Virus record (IMG/VR): IMGVR_UViG_3300050020_000142
Coordinates: 1 to 31,993 of that record
Strand: one strand, 5' to 3'
From: a virus
Length of the DNA: 31,993 nt
In this document: in pieces, positions 23,584-31,890 of the stretch
How the letters are laid out: every line of letters starts with the position of its first letter
Position numbering within the stretch: the first letter of the stretch is position 1
Made by a program: the position numbers and the translations under genes
Notes under the pieces: model-generated
The model's database searches: none
The model's input: only the letters and a program-made list of their open reading frames with translations
What the model was told of the DNA's origin: nothing

Positions 23584-24905
23584 ACGCCCTTAGCCGCGCG
23601 CTCCTCCGAAATGCGCTTCGCTATTGCGTCGAGCGCATCTCCGGGCCGCTGGTTTACGTCGGTATCCTTTTTCAGATTCGGGATTCCTCCAGAAGGTGCC
23701 TGCGACTCCGAGAGGCGAGACCTGCTGGAATTCCGGATTGCTTCATATTTGGCTGACGCCTCCGCCGCTGTCTTTTCCGCCGTGACGAGCCGAGCTTCGA
23801 GCGAGGGAACCCGGCGCTGAAGGTTGAATAATTGCGCCATCCCGGCCACCAGAATTCCGCGCATCTCCGGCGAGTTGTCCTTGAGCGCCGTTATCATCTG
23901 AGACTTCAGCGTTCCAACAAACTCGTTGTGCTCAGTGGCTTCCTTTTTCGCGGGCTCTTCCATCCCCGCCGTGATTGGCTTCTCCGCAATCCAGTCTAAA
24001 TTTCCCAGAATTTTGTCCGCCGACTGCACCGCGTTCTTATACTGAATATCCTCTTGCTGGCCCAGTTCAGTCTGCCGCGCCTGCTGATACTGCGTCAGAT
24101 TTGCCTTGGCATCCTTCACCGCCTGCTCACGGTTGTATTTGGCCATCTCGATGTCCGCCACCTTTGATTCAACCAGGCGCTTGATCGTAGGGTCTTTCAC
24201 CGACTCAAAAAGCTTGGACATGTCCACCATATCCGGGCCGCCATACTTCTTGATCTGGTCGATCACCGCCGGGGTGATATTCGGCGACTTGAGAAGCTGC
24301 GCATAGATAAATTCGCGGTGTTGAGCAATGGCTTTATCGTGCTCCTTGAACTTCGGATCAAAGTCCACGTCCAGCTTCTGCCGGAACTGCCGCAATTCCT
24401 CAAGCTCCTTCTCTTTTTCGATCTGCGCCGTCGAAGGGTTCTTCGCCTTCTCAATCTGCTCCTTCAAGGCGGTGATTTCCTGCTCACGCGCGCTGATTTC
24501 CTGGGCTGCCCGGACCTTGATCTTCGCGAAGGATTCTGACGACTTCGGGCTAGCATTGGGCGGGAGCCCAGGCGAGTCCTTGAAAAGATCGTCCGCGCGC
24601 TTCTGGAGCGCTACTTCTTCCGCTGTCGGTTGCGGGGGCGCATCCAGCTTCGGCGCGGGTGCGTCCGGTGCTTTAGGGGCCGCCGGCCTCGGTTCACCCG
24701 CATCGGGCTTGGGCTCAAGACCATCTTCCTTCGGCTTCACCTGAGCAGCCAAGGCATCGAGAGCCCCCGTGGCTTCACCAAATTCCTCAGTCTTGGTGGG
24801 CTGGGCGAGGATGTCTTGCCCCGCGACCTTGCGGGCAACTTCGGCGTTGTGGGCGGCTAACTGTTCCGATGTTTGCGGAGCAGCCGGTTTGACTTCATCA
24901 GGCAT
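23580..24905 (-). CDS. Scaffold-like head protein (441 aa)
   Basis: A 441-residue highly charged protein. It has a Pro/Ala-rich region at ~66-93, a long coiled coil at ~124-178 (SAREQEITALKEQIEKAKN...), further helices with KRLVESKVADIEMAKYNREQ, and a C-terminal basic tail (LDAIAKRISEERAAKGV). It has few aromatics and no enzymatic motif. A long helical, charged protein placed between portal and capsid genes is the expected look of a scaffolding protein, whose C-terminal basic helix contacts the capsid. In this genome it is separated from the capsid gene by the sugar cassette. No protease is visible. Confidence 0.78.
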   Translation of the reverse strand: MPDEVKPAAPQTSEQLAAHNAEVARKVAGQDILAQPTKTEEFGEATGALDALAAQVKPKEDGLEPKPDAGEPRPAAPKAPDAPAPKLDAPPQPTAEEVALQKRADDLFKDSPGLPPNASPKSSESFAKIKVRAAQEISAREQEITALKEQIEKAKNPSTAQIEKEKELEELRQFRQKLDVDFDPKFKEHDKAIAQHREFIYAQLLKSPNITPAVIDQIKKYGGPDMVDMSKLFESVKDPTIKRLVESKVADIEMAKYNREQAVKDAKANLTQYQQARQTELGQQEDIQYKNAVQSADKILGNLDWIAEKPITAGMEEPAKKEATEHNEFVGTLKSQMITALKDNSPEMRGILVAGMAQLFNLQRRVPSLEARLVTAEKTAAEASAKYEAIRNSSRSRLSESQAPSGGIPNLKKDTDVNQRPGDALDAIAKRISEERAAKGV

Positions 24906-24911
24906 ATTCTA

Positions 24912-25244
24912 CTAGGGGTTTTGGGGTGTTTCAGGGTTGGGAACGTCAAGTGTCTGTCCGTCCTTCCAGGCTTTATCGTCCTCCAAGGCCGGATAAGCAT
25001 TTGCGGGCTGTTCCATTGGGGTAGGCGGGTGAGCCAGGGTAAAGATGGTTTCGATGACCATTTGGAAGGCCCGGACTTCGCCGGATCGAATCAGGATCGC
25101 ATTGATGTCTCCGCCCGCCATAAGCCCGGGGGACAATTTGACCAGGGCCGGAATGAACCGGCGTCCGGTGGGAATTTCGAGAAATGCCGCCAGAGCTAGT
25201 TCATCCGTGTGAGTCCAGTCACTGTCGTTTGCGAGAATTTCCAT
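24912..25244 (-). CDS. Small conserved head-region protein (110 aa)
   Basis: A 110-residue protein starting MEILANDSDWTHTDELALAA. The N-terminal ~70 residues form helices (FLEIPTGRRFIPALVKLS, then GGDINAILIRSGEVRAFQMV) and a Pro-rich tail follows. A similar pattern (aromatic, Thr-x-x-E, then a Gly-Arg-Arg helix) occurs in small proteins between portal and scaffold genes of other phages, function unknown. The ATG is 17 bases after the portal stop; the ribosome binding site is weak. A head assembly factor is plausible. Confidence 0.62.
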   Translation of the reverse strand: MEILANDSDWTHTDELALAAFLEIPTGRRFIPALVKLSPGLMAGGDINAILIRSGEVRAFQMVIETIFTLAHPPTPMEQPANAYPALEDDKAWKDGQTLDVPNPETPQNP

Positions 25245-25261
25245 AGGGGGTTTTCATCAGG

Positions 25262-27379
25262 TTATTGGGGAACACCTTCTTGCGGCAGTTGTTGCTGCGG
25301 CTGTGACATCTGATCGTGCATGGCTGACACCTGGGCCGCCTGAGCATCCACCTCTTTGAGCTTGGCAAGCTCCGGTCCCGCTTTGGCGAGAAACTGCGAA
25401 ACTTCAGTCAAGGCTTTTTTCTTGACGCCCTGCTGAAGCGCCTGAGAATAATGCTCATTGATGTGGGCAATCATCGTTTCCAGCACGTCTGTCGAAAACT
25501 GACCCTGCATGATAGCCTGAGCAATCTGCGCCGCCGCCGGCATGAGCACCTGCAAATGGATCATGTGGTTGTCGCGCGGGCTGACCGGGACTGCCTCGCC
25601 GTGCCCGAGGAGCATCAACTCAACCTTCTGTTGGCGTTGCTGCTCCGCTTCCTCCGTTGGATCATTCTCCGGCAAGAGGACGCGCTCAGCAAATTCGTAG
25701 TCCATGCGGGCTTGCAAATCTTCAAGCTCAAGCTGCCGCTGATTGTAAAGGGGATTGCCTCGTTTTTCCTGCGAGATCGAAACCACTAACTGCCGCTGCA
25801 AAGGTGTCAGGTCTTGAACGGTCCCGGCAACGGGTTGCGAGGCAAGCTCCTTAAGCTCTTCCCGAGTCATCACTTTCATCAACCGATCCTGGGCCGCCTT
25901 CGCATCATCCTCTGAGGTCTCTTTATCACAAATCCGGCGCTGCATTGTCTGGACCAACTCCGTAAACTGCGCCAGAAAACGGGATATGCGGACATCCCGC
26001 TGTTCTTCTTCCCGGCTGGCGAGGAGGTTCCAGGCCGCTGGAGATCGCATATCCTCACCCCCGAGGCCCGGCTGCGGAGTGGAAGTCGAGCCGATCAACT
26101 CGTTGATCAGCCCTTTGAAATACATATCGAGCTTGACAAACCCTTCCGGATTGCCGTCGATCTTTTGCTCCAGAACATTCCATCCGGTGGGGATGATTAC
26201 CGTGCTCCCAATCACCTGCATCTTGAAGGTATGAATCCTTCGCACGTCTCCTTGAATGAGCGTCTTCCCTGACATGATCAGCCGATCCACCACCTCATTG
26301 CGCGTGCGGTCGATCATCCCAGCCATTTCGTAGATGTCACGCCCGATGCCCTTCGAGCCATGCAAAGTTCCATTGCCCTTCTGGAAGGTGAAGAAGGCGA
26401 GGCAGTCTTCCATCGAGGGAAACCGGCTCTCCCGTTCAAAAATGGGAAGCATCTCCGGGCCGGCCATTCGATAGTGAGAAACCGTTCCATCCACCTCGCG
26501 CGCAAGGAGTGAGTAAACGACCACCACTGACGCGCCCGCCATATATGACGCCCCGATAGTCAACTCCCGCAGTGCATTCTGATACCAGGTCTCCAGTGTC
26601 CCCCCGACATTGAGCCGGTCTCTGATTTGCGCGGGCGAGGCCAGATTGATCGCCGTGCGGGTATTCGTCAAATTGAATCCAGCGTCCTTGGCCGCCTGCG
26701 AGTCTGGGCTAATCTGCCCGAACAACTCATGCGGCAAATAGACTTCCTTGAGGACCATAATCTGCGTCCAGCGAGTATCCGATTTGGTGCCGTCCGCAGC
26801 AAAACTTTCATCCTGCTTGAAGTGCTTGGGAAACCAGTTGAATTCGTCCAGCCACGCAATAACCGTGTGACCAAAAAGCGCGTTGTCGAAGGCAACGTCC
26901 TCAATCAGGGTCTTCCACCCTTTTCGTCCCCGGATGGTCTTCGTAATCTCCTCACGAAAAGCTTGTGTCTTGACCTGGCTCCCCTGCCACCGATTTGACA
27001 GGGACGCATTCGTGAAATACTTCAACCCATCCACCACCGACACAAAGCGCGGCGCAACCTTCTCGATCATCGAGGGCAGCGGCTTCGTGGTGAAGTTGCT
27101 CCGCCACCCGAGCCCCTCTGCCTCCAGCTTGTAGGCATCATAGGGCCGTTCCGCGTTATATTTGGCCAGGATGCGAGAGTTGACGATTGACCTATTCCGC
27201 CCGGCCATGATTACCGTCTTGACCACGTCGCTGGCCATCTGAACATCCCGAATGCTGGACTGTGTCGGCTTTCCCGACTTACCGATCATTGGGCTCCGGA
27301 TAAGCGAGCCCAGATAGTTCTGGGGATACCCGGTCCCAGATACACCCGAGGCCGGGAGTTCAGAAATCATTGCTGGCAT
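25262..27379 (-). CDS. Portal protein, P22-like size (705 aa)
   Basis: The protein forms the DNA entry/exit ring of the head and follows the terminase gene in the usual order. It is 705 residues, in the range of P22-type portals. The N-terminal half has the mixed alpha/beta wing (ASDVVKTVIMAGRNRSIVNS, PLPSMIEKVAPRFVSVVDGL). The middle includes KGIGRDIYEMAGMIDRTRNE, TVIIPTGWNVLEQKID and LDMYFKGLINELIGSTS, consistent with the stem and clip and the conserved portal helix. The C-terminal third is a Gln-rich helical barrel (QLELEDLQARMDYEF, then MHDQMSQPQQQLPQ). The assignment rests on length, overall architecture and synteny with terminase and scaffold. Confidence 0.86.
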   Translation of the reverse strand: MPAMISELPASGVSGTGYPQNYLGSLIRSPMIGKSGKPTQSSIRDVQMASDVVKTVIMAGRNRSIVNSRILAKYNAERPYDAYKLEAEGLGWRSNFTTKPLPSMIEKVAPRFVSVVDGLKYFTNASLSNRWQGSQVKTQAFREEITKTIRGRKGWKTLIEDVAFDNALFGHTVIAWLDEFNWFPKHFKQDESFAADGTKSDTRWTQIMVLKEVYLPHELFGQISPDSQAAKDAGFNLTNTRTAINLASPAQIRDRLNVGGTLETWYQNALRELTIGASYMAGASVVVVYSLLAREVDGTVSHYRMAGPEMLPIFERESRFPSMEDCLAFFTFQKGNGTLHGSKGIGRDIYEMAGMIDRTRNEVVDRLIMSGKTLIQGDVRRIHTFKMQVIGSTVIIPTGWNVLEQKIDGNPEGFVKLDMYFKGLINELIGSTSTPQPGLGGEDMRSPAAWNLLASREEEQRDVRISRFLAQFTELVQTMQRRICDKETSEDDAKAAQDRLMKVMTREELKELASQPVAGTVQDLTPLQRQLVVSISQEKRGNPLYNQRQLELEDLQARMDYEFAERVLLPENDPTEEAEQQRQQKVELMLLGHGEAVPVSPRDNHMIHLQVLMPAAAQIAQAIMQGQFSTDVLETMIAHINEHYSQALQQGVKKKALTEVSQFLAKAGPELAKLKEVDAQAAQVSAMHDQMSQPQQQLPQEGVPQ

Positions 27380-27415
27380 ACGTCAGTGAAACAGTTACCT
27401 CAAAAGCACCCAATG

Positions 27416-27664
27416 TCACATTTTCCGCCTGATCCAGACCCGGTGCCACTTCCCGATAGGGCACTCTTCTAAAGCCATCATGGTCTTCGAGAGGACCAGA
27501 CACTTGCACTCCAGACACTGGCCTTCCTCATTGCGAGAGCATCCTGCACACTGTTGATCCCGGTATGCCTGGGCTGCCGCGGGAGTGAAAATCGCATAGC
27601 CTCGCTTCTTCGCCCACCAGTGCCGAACCATCGACACCAGAAAATGCCACGCCATTTTGATCAT
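27416..27664 (-). CDS. Small Cys-rich membrane-proximal protein (82 aa)
   Basis: I choose the ATG at 27664, which overlaps the previous TGA (ATGA); a GTG seven codons upstream is possible. The N-terminus has a short hydrophobic, Trp-rich segment (WHFLVSMVRHWW). The C-terminal half holds CAGC (39/42), CLECKC (50/53/55) and ECPIGKW (C68), a zinc-ribbon-like arrangement. The same CxxC, CxxC, then CP layout appears in the upstream gene. It lies between terminase and portal but no role is known for the family. Confidence 0.66.
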   Translation of the reverse strand: MIKMAWHFLVSMVRHWWAKKRGYAIFTPAAAQAYRDQQCAGCSRNEEGQCLECKCLVLSKTMMALEECPIGKWHRVWIRRKM

Positions 27665-28236
27665 ATTGTTCTCTTTCTCCAGCACTCCTCCGGAAATCCC
27701 GGATTACTTACCGCTGGCTCGTCAAGCCACGTCGAGACCGGCAGGTATTCCGCCAGCACCGGGCAGGCGTTTATCCGGGCATCCGTCTCTCGATTACCAA
27801 CTACAGCGTCCTTCAACTCCCTCACGGCAGCCTTACAGGAGCCGCAGCCACCCCCGGGCATAGACTTGTCACGCGGGCACCGGATACAGACATCAGTGCG
27901 CGCCTCGTGAAGCTCCCGCGAGACAAACCGCAGGTCTGACGCTTCGCGCTGCCGCCGCTTCTCCATTAGCCACTGAAGCAACTGCGTCTTCAGCGAGGCT
28001 TTCTTCTGCTCCGTCCGGGTAGCTCCATTGTCTTCCACGCACAACACTGGGTTTCGAGCGCACGCCTGCTCAGTCACCTCTGAAACCACCGTTTCAAACG
28101 GCTTTCCCTGACGCTTCCGGTAGGCAACCACTCGCGCGATCACTCCCGCCCAGCTATCGCCGCGGTGCGTAGTGCCATCACCGTCCTTGAAAAAGAATCC
28201 ATCGTGGGGATACATGTTCCCGTTTATCTGCTTCAT
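27661..28236 (-). CDS. Cys-rich phage protein downstream of terminase (191 aa)
   Basis: A 191-residue protein beginning MKQINGNMYPHDGFFFKDGD. The first ~70 residues include GDSWAGVIARVVAYRKRQGK, a likely small folded domain. A basic helix (~79-115) follows, then Cys pairs CIRC (117/120), CGSC (131/134) and a late CP (158), probably a zinc site. The start overlaps the terminase stop (ATGA) and its own stop overlaps the next start. Position between terminase and portal suggests a head assembly or packaging accessory, but no family function is known to me. Confidence 0.68.
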   Translation of the reverse strand: MKQINGNMYPHDGFFFKDGDGTTHRGDSWAGVIARVVAYRKRQGKPFETVVSEVTEQACARNPVLCVEDNGATRTEQKKASLKTQLLQWLMEKRRQREASDLRFVSRELHEARTDVCIRCPRDKSMPGGGCGSCKAAVRELKDAVVGNRETDARINACPVLAEYLPVSTWLDEPAVSNPGFPEECWRKRTI

Positions 28237-30158
28237 AAGATTGGAGAATCCGACGAGTTCAAGTAATCAGACCGGTTCGAGGGGTCTATCCGCACCCCGC
28301 CGGGGTATTCACGCAAAGTCCAGTCATCATCATCACTGTCACCGGGCTGATCCACCGAGGCCCCCCTCATCGAGGGGATCACCCCGCTTCCCTTGCGCGC
28401 CGCATAGACCAGCAGCGAGAGCGAGTCCGCTTCATCCGGAGAACTAAACCCACGCGACTTGTAATCTTTCTTTGATTCCGCTTTCTTCTTTCCGTTCTGC
28501 GTCTTGAACCGACGCTGGGTAAGCTGCTGGGTGAGCTTGCCCATATCCACCGAGGGGTGGATCAGAAAATAACCAAACTCACCCCAGATTCGGAGTGCAA
28601 AAAGTAACTCTGTGTAAACACGGTCATACTCCTGCGCGCAGGTCTTGGTGTCCTCCTGCATGATCTTCGAGTCACTGGCTCCCTCGGAATAGTTTACATC
28701 ATGGATGCTCGCAGACCAATCATTCTTGATCAAGTCGGCTACCCCCGCGCCCACACCCGTCCGGTCACACGCATACAACTCAGGCCGGGTTCCAGATTTC
28801 CGATTCGCGGCAAGGACCGCTTGCTCCATCGCGACCGTATCTCCCTTGGGGTGCGCGAATTGTAAATTTGCCTGTAGTCCCCAACGCGGCATAATCTGCC
28901 CATGCGGGTCCTTGAACATTGCAATCTTCCCTTTCGGAAACTCAATCGAGGGAGGAAATTTTATGCCTGATGCGAGTCCCCAACTCCCAACCGTATGGAT
29001 TGCACTATCGCCGCCTTCAAGCGCGAGGTCTGTGGAACTGATTGGTTTTGGCTCCTCAAACCAGACATATTCGCCCCGCATCTTTGACAGCAACCCGGGC
29101 GGAAGTATAGCAGCCTCAATTCCGGTCGTAGGGTAGCACCCGCGCCCCATCGTCAAGTAGCCCGGCGCGTTCCTGCCGCCGGCATTTGATGCGATACGCT
29201 CCAAACCGTCTCGCGTCTGGAGTCCTGGATAGATAACTTTGTCCTGGAGAACATTCTCACAGCGCTCCCCGTCAAGACGAAGAACATCCCAGCGCCGGAT
29301 CGACTTCCAGCGAAAGTGCTTCTCTTCATCAAAGTCGCCCCAGCCAAACTCCGGCTCCGCGCGCTTGGCGACTTCGTCTGACATGTTCGAGGGATTATAT
29401 GCGCCGAACACCTTAAACCCCTGGCCGCCCTTCTCAATCTCGGACAGCACGTTGTCAATGTCCTGCCAGATGCCCATCGGGATGTTCTCGACTTCGTCCA
29501 AGAAAATGAACATCCGAGACAGCGGCCCGAACACCGGATGCGGTTTGATCCTGGGCCGCCTGTGACCGCCTTGCAGCCGACCCGCCTTCTTCACGTTGCC
29601 TTTGGGGATTATGACTCCCCGTATAGAAGACATCTGATCCCGACGATTGAGCCCGATGAAAAGATCGCCCACCTCCCCAGGCATCGGCAGCGTTGCATGT
29701 TGATGCAAAGAAACCAGATGTGAAAAAAGGTTCTCCTCCAAGTGATTCTCAGATGGCCCGACCACCCGGATCGTGGTGTATTCCGGGTCCCGCACCCACT
29801 CCAGGAACAGCCGCACCCCCATTGAGAAGCTCTTCGACATCTTGGCCGCGCCCATGATCAAGCCCGTATCCGCCTCGTCAAACAGCTTCCAGACCGACCG
29901 TGAGCTATCCGGATTTGGGTTGAACTGGGTAGGGCTCCAAAGCAACTGCGCCGCCTCTACCGTGCCCCCGGTCTCCAGGAGATTGTGGAGGTAGAAGTGA
30001 AGGTAGTGGTGGCACTTGGCCGGATCGTCCCGCTCCTGTTGCGTCAACCGCTGTCCCGCCGTGCCGGCAACAAGCTCCGCCGCTGCGACCGTCTTGTCGG
30101 CGTGCATCAATGCGGACACTTCGCCCGCAAGGCTTTGCTCCTCCGGACTCAGAGACAT
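28233..30158 (-). CDS. terL: Terminase large subunit (641 aa)
   Basis: This ATPase-nuclease packages DNA into the procapsid. The ATPase part shows a Walker A variant GAAKMSKS (103-110), an adenine-binding-like region before it, and Walker B MFIFLDEVEN (216-225), followed by the FGAYNPSN coupling segment (251-258). The nuclease part has the RNase H-type acidic residues: STDLALEGGD (375-384, Asp377 and Asp384), YACDRTGVGAGVADLI (462-477, Asp465) and SPDEADSLSLLVYA (573-586, Asp575/Asp578). Both activities look intact. No small terminase subunit is recognised upstream. The N-terminal ~80 residues are helical. It overlaps its neighbours at both ends. Confidence 0.93.
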   Translation of the reverse strand: MSLSPEEQSLAGEVSALMHADKTVAAAELVAGTAGQRLTQQERDDPAKCHHYLHFYLHNLLETGGTVEAAQLLWSPTQFNPNPDSSRSVWKLFDEADTGLIMGAAKMSKSFSMGVRLFLEWVRDPEYTTIRVVGPSENHLEENLFSHLVSLHQHATLPMPGEVGDLFIGLNRRDQMSSIRGVIIPKGNVKKAGRLQGGHRRPRIKPHPVFGPLSRMFIFLDEVENIPMGIWQDIDNVLSEIEKGGQGFKVFGAYNPSNMSDEVAKRAEPEFGWGDFDEEKHFRWKSIRRWDVLRLDGERCENVLQDKVIYPGLQTRDGLERIASNAGGRNAPGYLTMGRGCYPTTGIEAAILPPGLLSKMRGEYVWFEEPKPISSTDLALEGGDSAIHTVGSWGLASGIKFPPSIEFPKGKIAMFKDPHGQIMPRWGLQANLQFAHPKGDTVAMEQAVLAANRKSGTRPELYACDRTGVGAGVADLIKNDWSASIHDVNYSEGASDSKIMQEDTKTCAQEYDRVYTELLFALRIWGEFGYFLIHPSVDMGKLTQQLTQRRFKTQNGKKKAESKKDYKSRGFSSPDEADSLSLLVYAARKGSGVIPSMRGASVDQPGDSDDDDWTLREYPGGVRIDPSNRSDYLNSSDSPIL

Positions 30159-30484
30159 AGGGGACGCCCGCAGGCATAAACTTCACCCACCGAGGAAAAT
30201 CGAACCAGGCCGGCTGTCTTCCATCCCCGCTTGCCAAACCGGGTTGCCCGCAACTTCAGACCCGCCTTTGGGGGTTGGGAAAAGTTGATCGTCTGAAGGT
30301 CAACAAGCAGTGACGCATAGCGGCAGCGCCGCCGGATGATCGCCTGGCGCGCGCTGCCCGCCTCCTGGATTTCCCGGGCAGATAGGATACGGGCCTTCCA
30401 GCCGCGCGCCTCCCAGGAACGAATCCATAGGGAGACAAGTGCCGCCTTCGGCTCCGAGAAGACGGCGAAAACAAAATAGGTCAC
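30149..30484 (-). CDS. Unknown phage protein upstream of terminase (111 aa)
   Basis: The frame opens with GTG at 30484, which lies inside a 30-bp dyad, and it lacks a clear ribosome binding site, so the true start may be further in. The body (ALVSLWIRSWEARGWKARIL, then a SARQAIIRRRCRYASLLVDL stretch, then FGKRGWKTAGLVRF) has a WxxSWxxxGWxxxxL pattern that reminds me of the beginning of glycosyltransferase-like phage proteins, but it is too short for a full enzyme. It overlaps the terminase start by 10 bases. It may be a regulatory or packaging accessory; no family is assigned. Confidence 0.5.
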   Translation of the reverse strand: MTYFVFAVFSEPKAALVSLWIRSWEARGWKARILSAREIQEAGSARQAIIRRRCRYASLLVDLQTINFSQPPKAGLKLRATRFGKRGWKTAGLVRFSSVGEVYACGRPLCL

Positions 30485-30511
30485 AAGTCAACAGTTGCCT
30501 GTTGACCTGTG
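30482..30511 (-). repeat. 30-bp inverted repeat beside the serine recombinase gene
   Basis: Two 12-base arms (CACAAGTCAACA and TGTTGACCTGTG on the plus strand) surround a 6-base centre. The one mismatch becomes a G-U pair in the minus-strand RNA. It starts 11 bases past the recombinase stop and includes the GTG start of the next gene. It could be a recombinase site, an RNA hairpin controlling that start, or both. Confidence 0.6.
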
Positions 30512-30522
30512 CTTGTTGAATT

Positions 30523-31215
30523 TCAGCGACGGTTAAGCACCTGATATACCGCCGCTTTGGTCCAGGGCCGGCCCGAGCGTGTCACGTATCCTAGCGCATT
30601 TGCCCCCCGGGCGATAGTCTCATATGAGTTTCGGTTGACCCGACTGATTTCCAGCCAGCGCAACACCGCTATCTCCGCTTCCAAATCCCCATATGGTTTC
30701 ACTCCCTCGCACCGTCCAGTTTCCTGACGCTTCCGGTCCCGCGCTGCTCTGAGTTTCTTGACGATGACCGATTTCTCCCATTCAGACAACGCACCCATGA
30801 TCTGCCGGATCAGCTTGCGCGTAGGGTCTGCCTCTGTCGAGGCTTGGTCAATCTTCTGGCCCTGGTCCGCTGCATAGACCGGGATACCTCGGGCGGCGCA
30901 CTCCTTCAGGATCACCTCTGAGACAATCAGGTCCCGGGCCAACCGGTCCATCCTCTCCAGAACGATGCACACCTCCCGGAGAGGGCTGCCCTTCGGCGCT
31001 GTCTCAATCTCCTGGATCATCTGCAAGAACACTGGCCGGCTGAGTCCGTCAATGGTGCCACTGACCGCCTCCTCTGTGAAAAAGAAGAGCGGATCGAGCC
31101 CCTGCTCAGAGCAGAACTTCTGGATCGCGTCCCTTTGCCGCTGCGGGCCATCCCCATCAATCTGCCCCCGCCCGCTCACCCGCACGTAGCCGAACGCTCT
31201 CACCAGAACCTCCAA
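30523..31215 (-). CDS. Small serine recombinase / resolvase (230 aa)
   Basis: The N-terminal catalytic domain has the nucleophile Ser14 in FGYVRVSGRG (8-17), the SGTIDGLSRP segment (52-61), and the VLERMDRLARDLIVSEVIL block (85-103) with the conserved Arg residues. The E-helix is EADPTRKLIRQIMGALSEWEKS (128-149). The C-terminal ~60 residues form a helix-turn-helix (YETIARGANALGYVTRSG, then WTKAAVYQVLNRR). At 230 residues it is in the resolvase/invertase class rather than the large integrase class. It overlaps the small membrane protein by 16 bases. The likely job is site-specific recombination or genome-dimer resolution; integration would be unusual for this size. Confidence 0.9.
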   Translation of the reverse strand: MEVLVRAFGYVRVSGRGQIDGDGPQRQRDAIQKFCSEQGLDPLFFFTEEAVSGTIDGLSRPVFLQMIQEIETAPKGSPLREVCIVLERMDRLARDLIVSEVILKECAARGIPVYAADQGQKIDQASTEADPTRKLIRQIMGALSEWEKSVIVKKLRAARDRKRQETGRCEGVKPYGDLEAEIAVLRWLEISRVNRNSYETIARGANALGYVTRSGRPWTKAAVYQVLNRR

Positions 31216-31493
31216 TTCCGATTACGATATGCAGAAAGCTCCTGCGGCCCTACATACCGAGTGGAGGCCGTCCCCCGGATAGCCCGCAGGTCTCTCTCGT
31301 AGCTCGCTTCATTCCGCTGTTTCACCTGGTCAGACATCCAACAGCTAAGCCAGCCTTCCTTAACCGGGGTAGCCATCTTTGACGCAGGCTTCGCATCCTG
31401 GATCAAACCGAGGAGGATCACCCCGGCGGCGGCCCACCAGTTGCCGGTGAAAAGGAAACACCCGAACCCAAGGAGCATCAATATTGTTTTCAT
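31200..31493 (-). CDS. Small membrane protein (97 aa)
   Basis: I start at the ATG at 31493 with TAGGGG upstream; a TTG five codons earlier is weaker. The first ~30 residues are hydrophobic (ILMLLGFGCFLFTGNWW, AAAGVILLGLI), forming one or two short membrane spans. The rest is charged and helical, ending YRNRNWRFW. No holin family is recognised but small size and membrane spans allow it. It overlaps the recombinase start by 16 bases and lies after two hairpins. Confidence 0.64.
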   Translation of the reverse strand: MKTILMLLGFGCFLFTGNWWAAAGVILLGLIQDAKPASKMATPVKEGWLSCWMSDQVKQRNEASYERDLRAIRGTASTRYVGPQELSAYRNRNWRFW

Positions 31494-31508
31494 GCCCCTA
31501 CAATACAA

Positions 31509-31542
31509 CCGCCGTCCCGGGATTGCAACCCCGGAACGGCGG
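31509..31542 (-). terminator. GC-rich hairpin between small genes (possible terminator)
   Basis: A 13-bp stem with one G-U pair on the minus-strand RNA, 8-base loop, followed by UUGUAUUGUAG, which is U-rich but not a clean U-run. It lies 15 bases upstream of the small membrane protein start. It could terminate, pause or protect transcripts. Confidence 0.5.
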
Positions 31543-31554
31543 ATTTCTACGATT

Positions 31555-31581
31555 TAAGGAGACTTAATTAAAGTCCCCTTA
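31555..31581 (-). terminator. Second hairpin just after the 76-residue gene
   Basis: On the minus strand an 11-bp stem (TAAGGGGACTT / AAGTCTCCTTA, loop of 5) with one G-U pair begins 4 bases after the upstream TAA stop. It is A/T-rich at the ends and is followed by AAATCG, so it is a weak terminator on its own, but the two hairpins in tandem could act together. Confidence 0.4.
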
Positions 31582-31585
31582 GGTA

Positions 31586-31816
31586 TTAGGGAGCCGGAGG
31601 AACCACTACCGCACCCGTCGCGGCAACCAGCCGGGCGGTCTGGGCGACCACTGCGGCAGTGGCAGAGTCAACTGCGGCTGCCTGAACCAGGATGGCGGCA
31701 TCCGTCACCGGAGGCGCATTCAGGTCCGTAACCGCCGTGTCCACCGCTGCCGTGAGCGCCGTGACGGCTGCCGTATTCGCTGTAACCGAACTGATCAATG
31801 TATCAATCGCTGCCAT
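31586..31816 (-). CDS. Small Ala/Thr/Val-rich phage protein (76 aa)
   Basis: I start at the ATG at 31816 because GAAAGGAAACTC precedes it as a good ribosome binding site. An ATG at 31894 in the same frame would add a 26-residue helix. The sequence (MAAIDTLISSVTANTAAVTA and onward) is a heptad-like Ala/Thr/Val pattern, suggesting a small coiled coil or amphipathic helix bundle, ending GAVVVPPAP. Such proteins are frequent in phages, often as structural or trimerisation elements, but no function is assigned. Confidence 0.6.
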   Translation of the reverse strand: MAAIDTLISSVTANTAAVTALTAAVDTAVTDLNAPPVTDAAILVQAAAVDSATAAVVAQTARLVAATGAVVVPPAP

Positions 31817-31890
31817 GAGTTTCCTTTCGTTGTGGTTGTGTTGTTCTCTCCACTCCAACAGGAAGTGGAAGATTTTTTCAAGAACTATGA

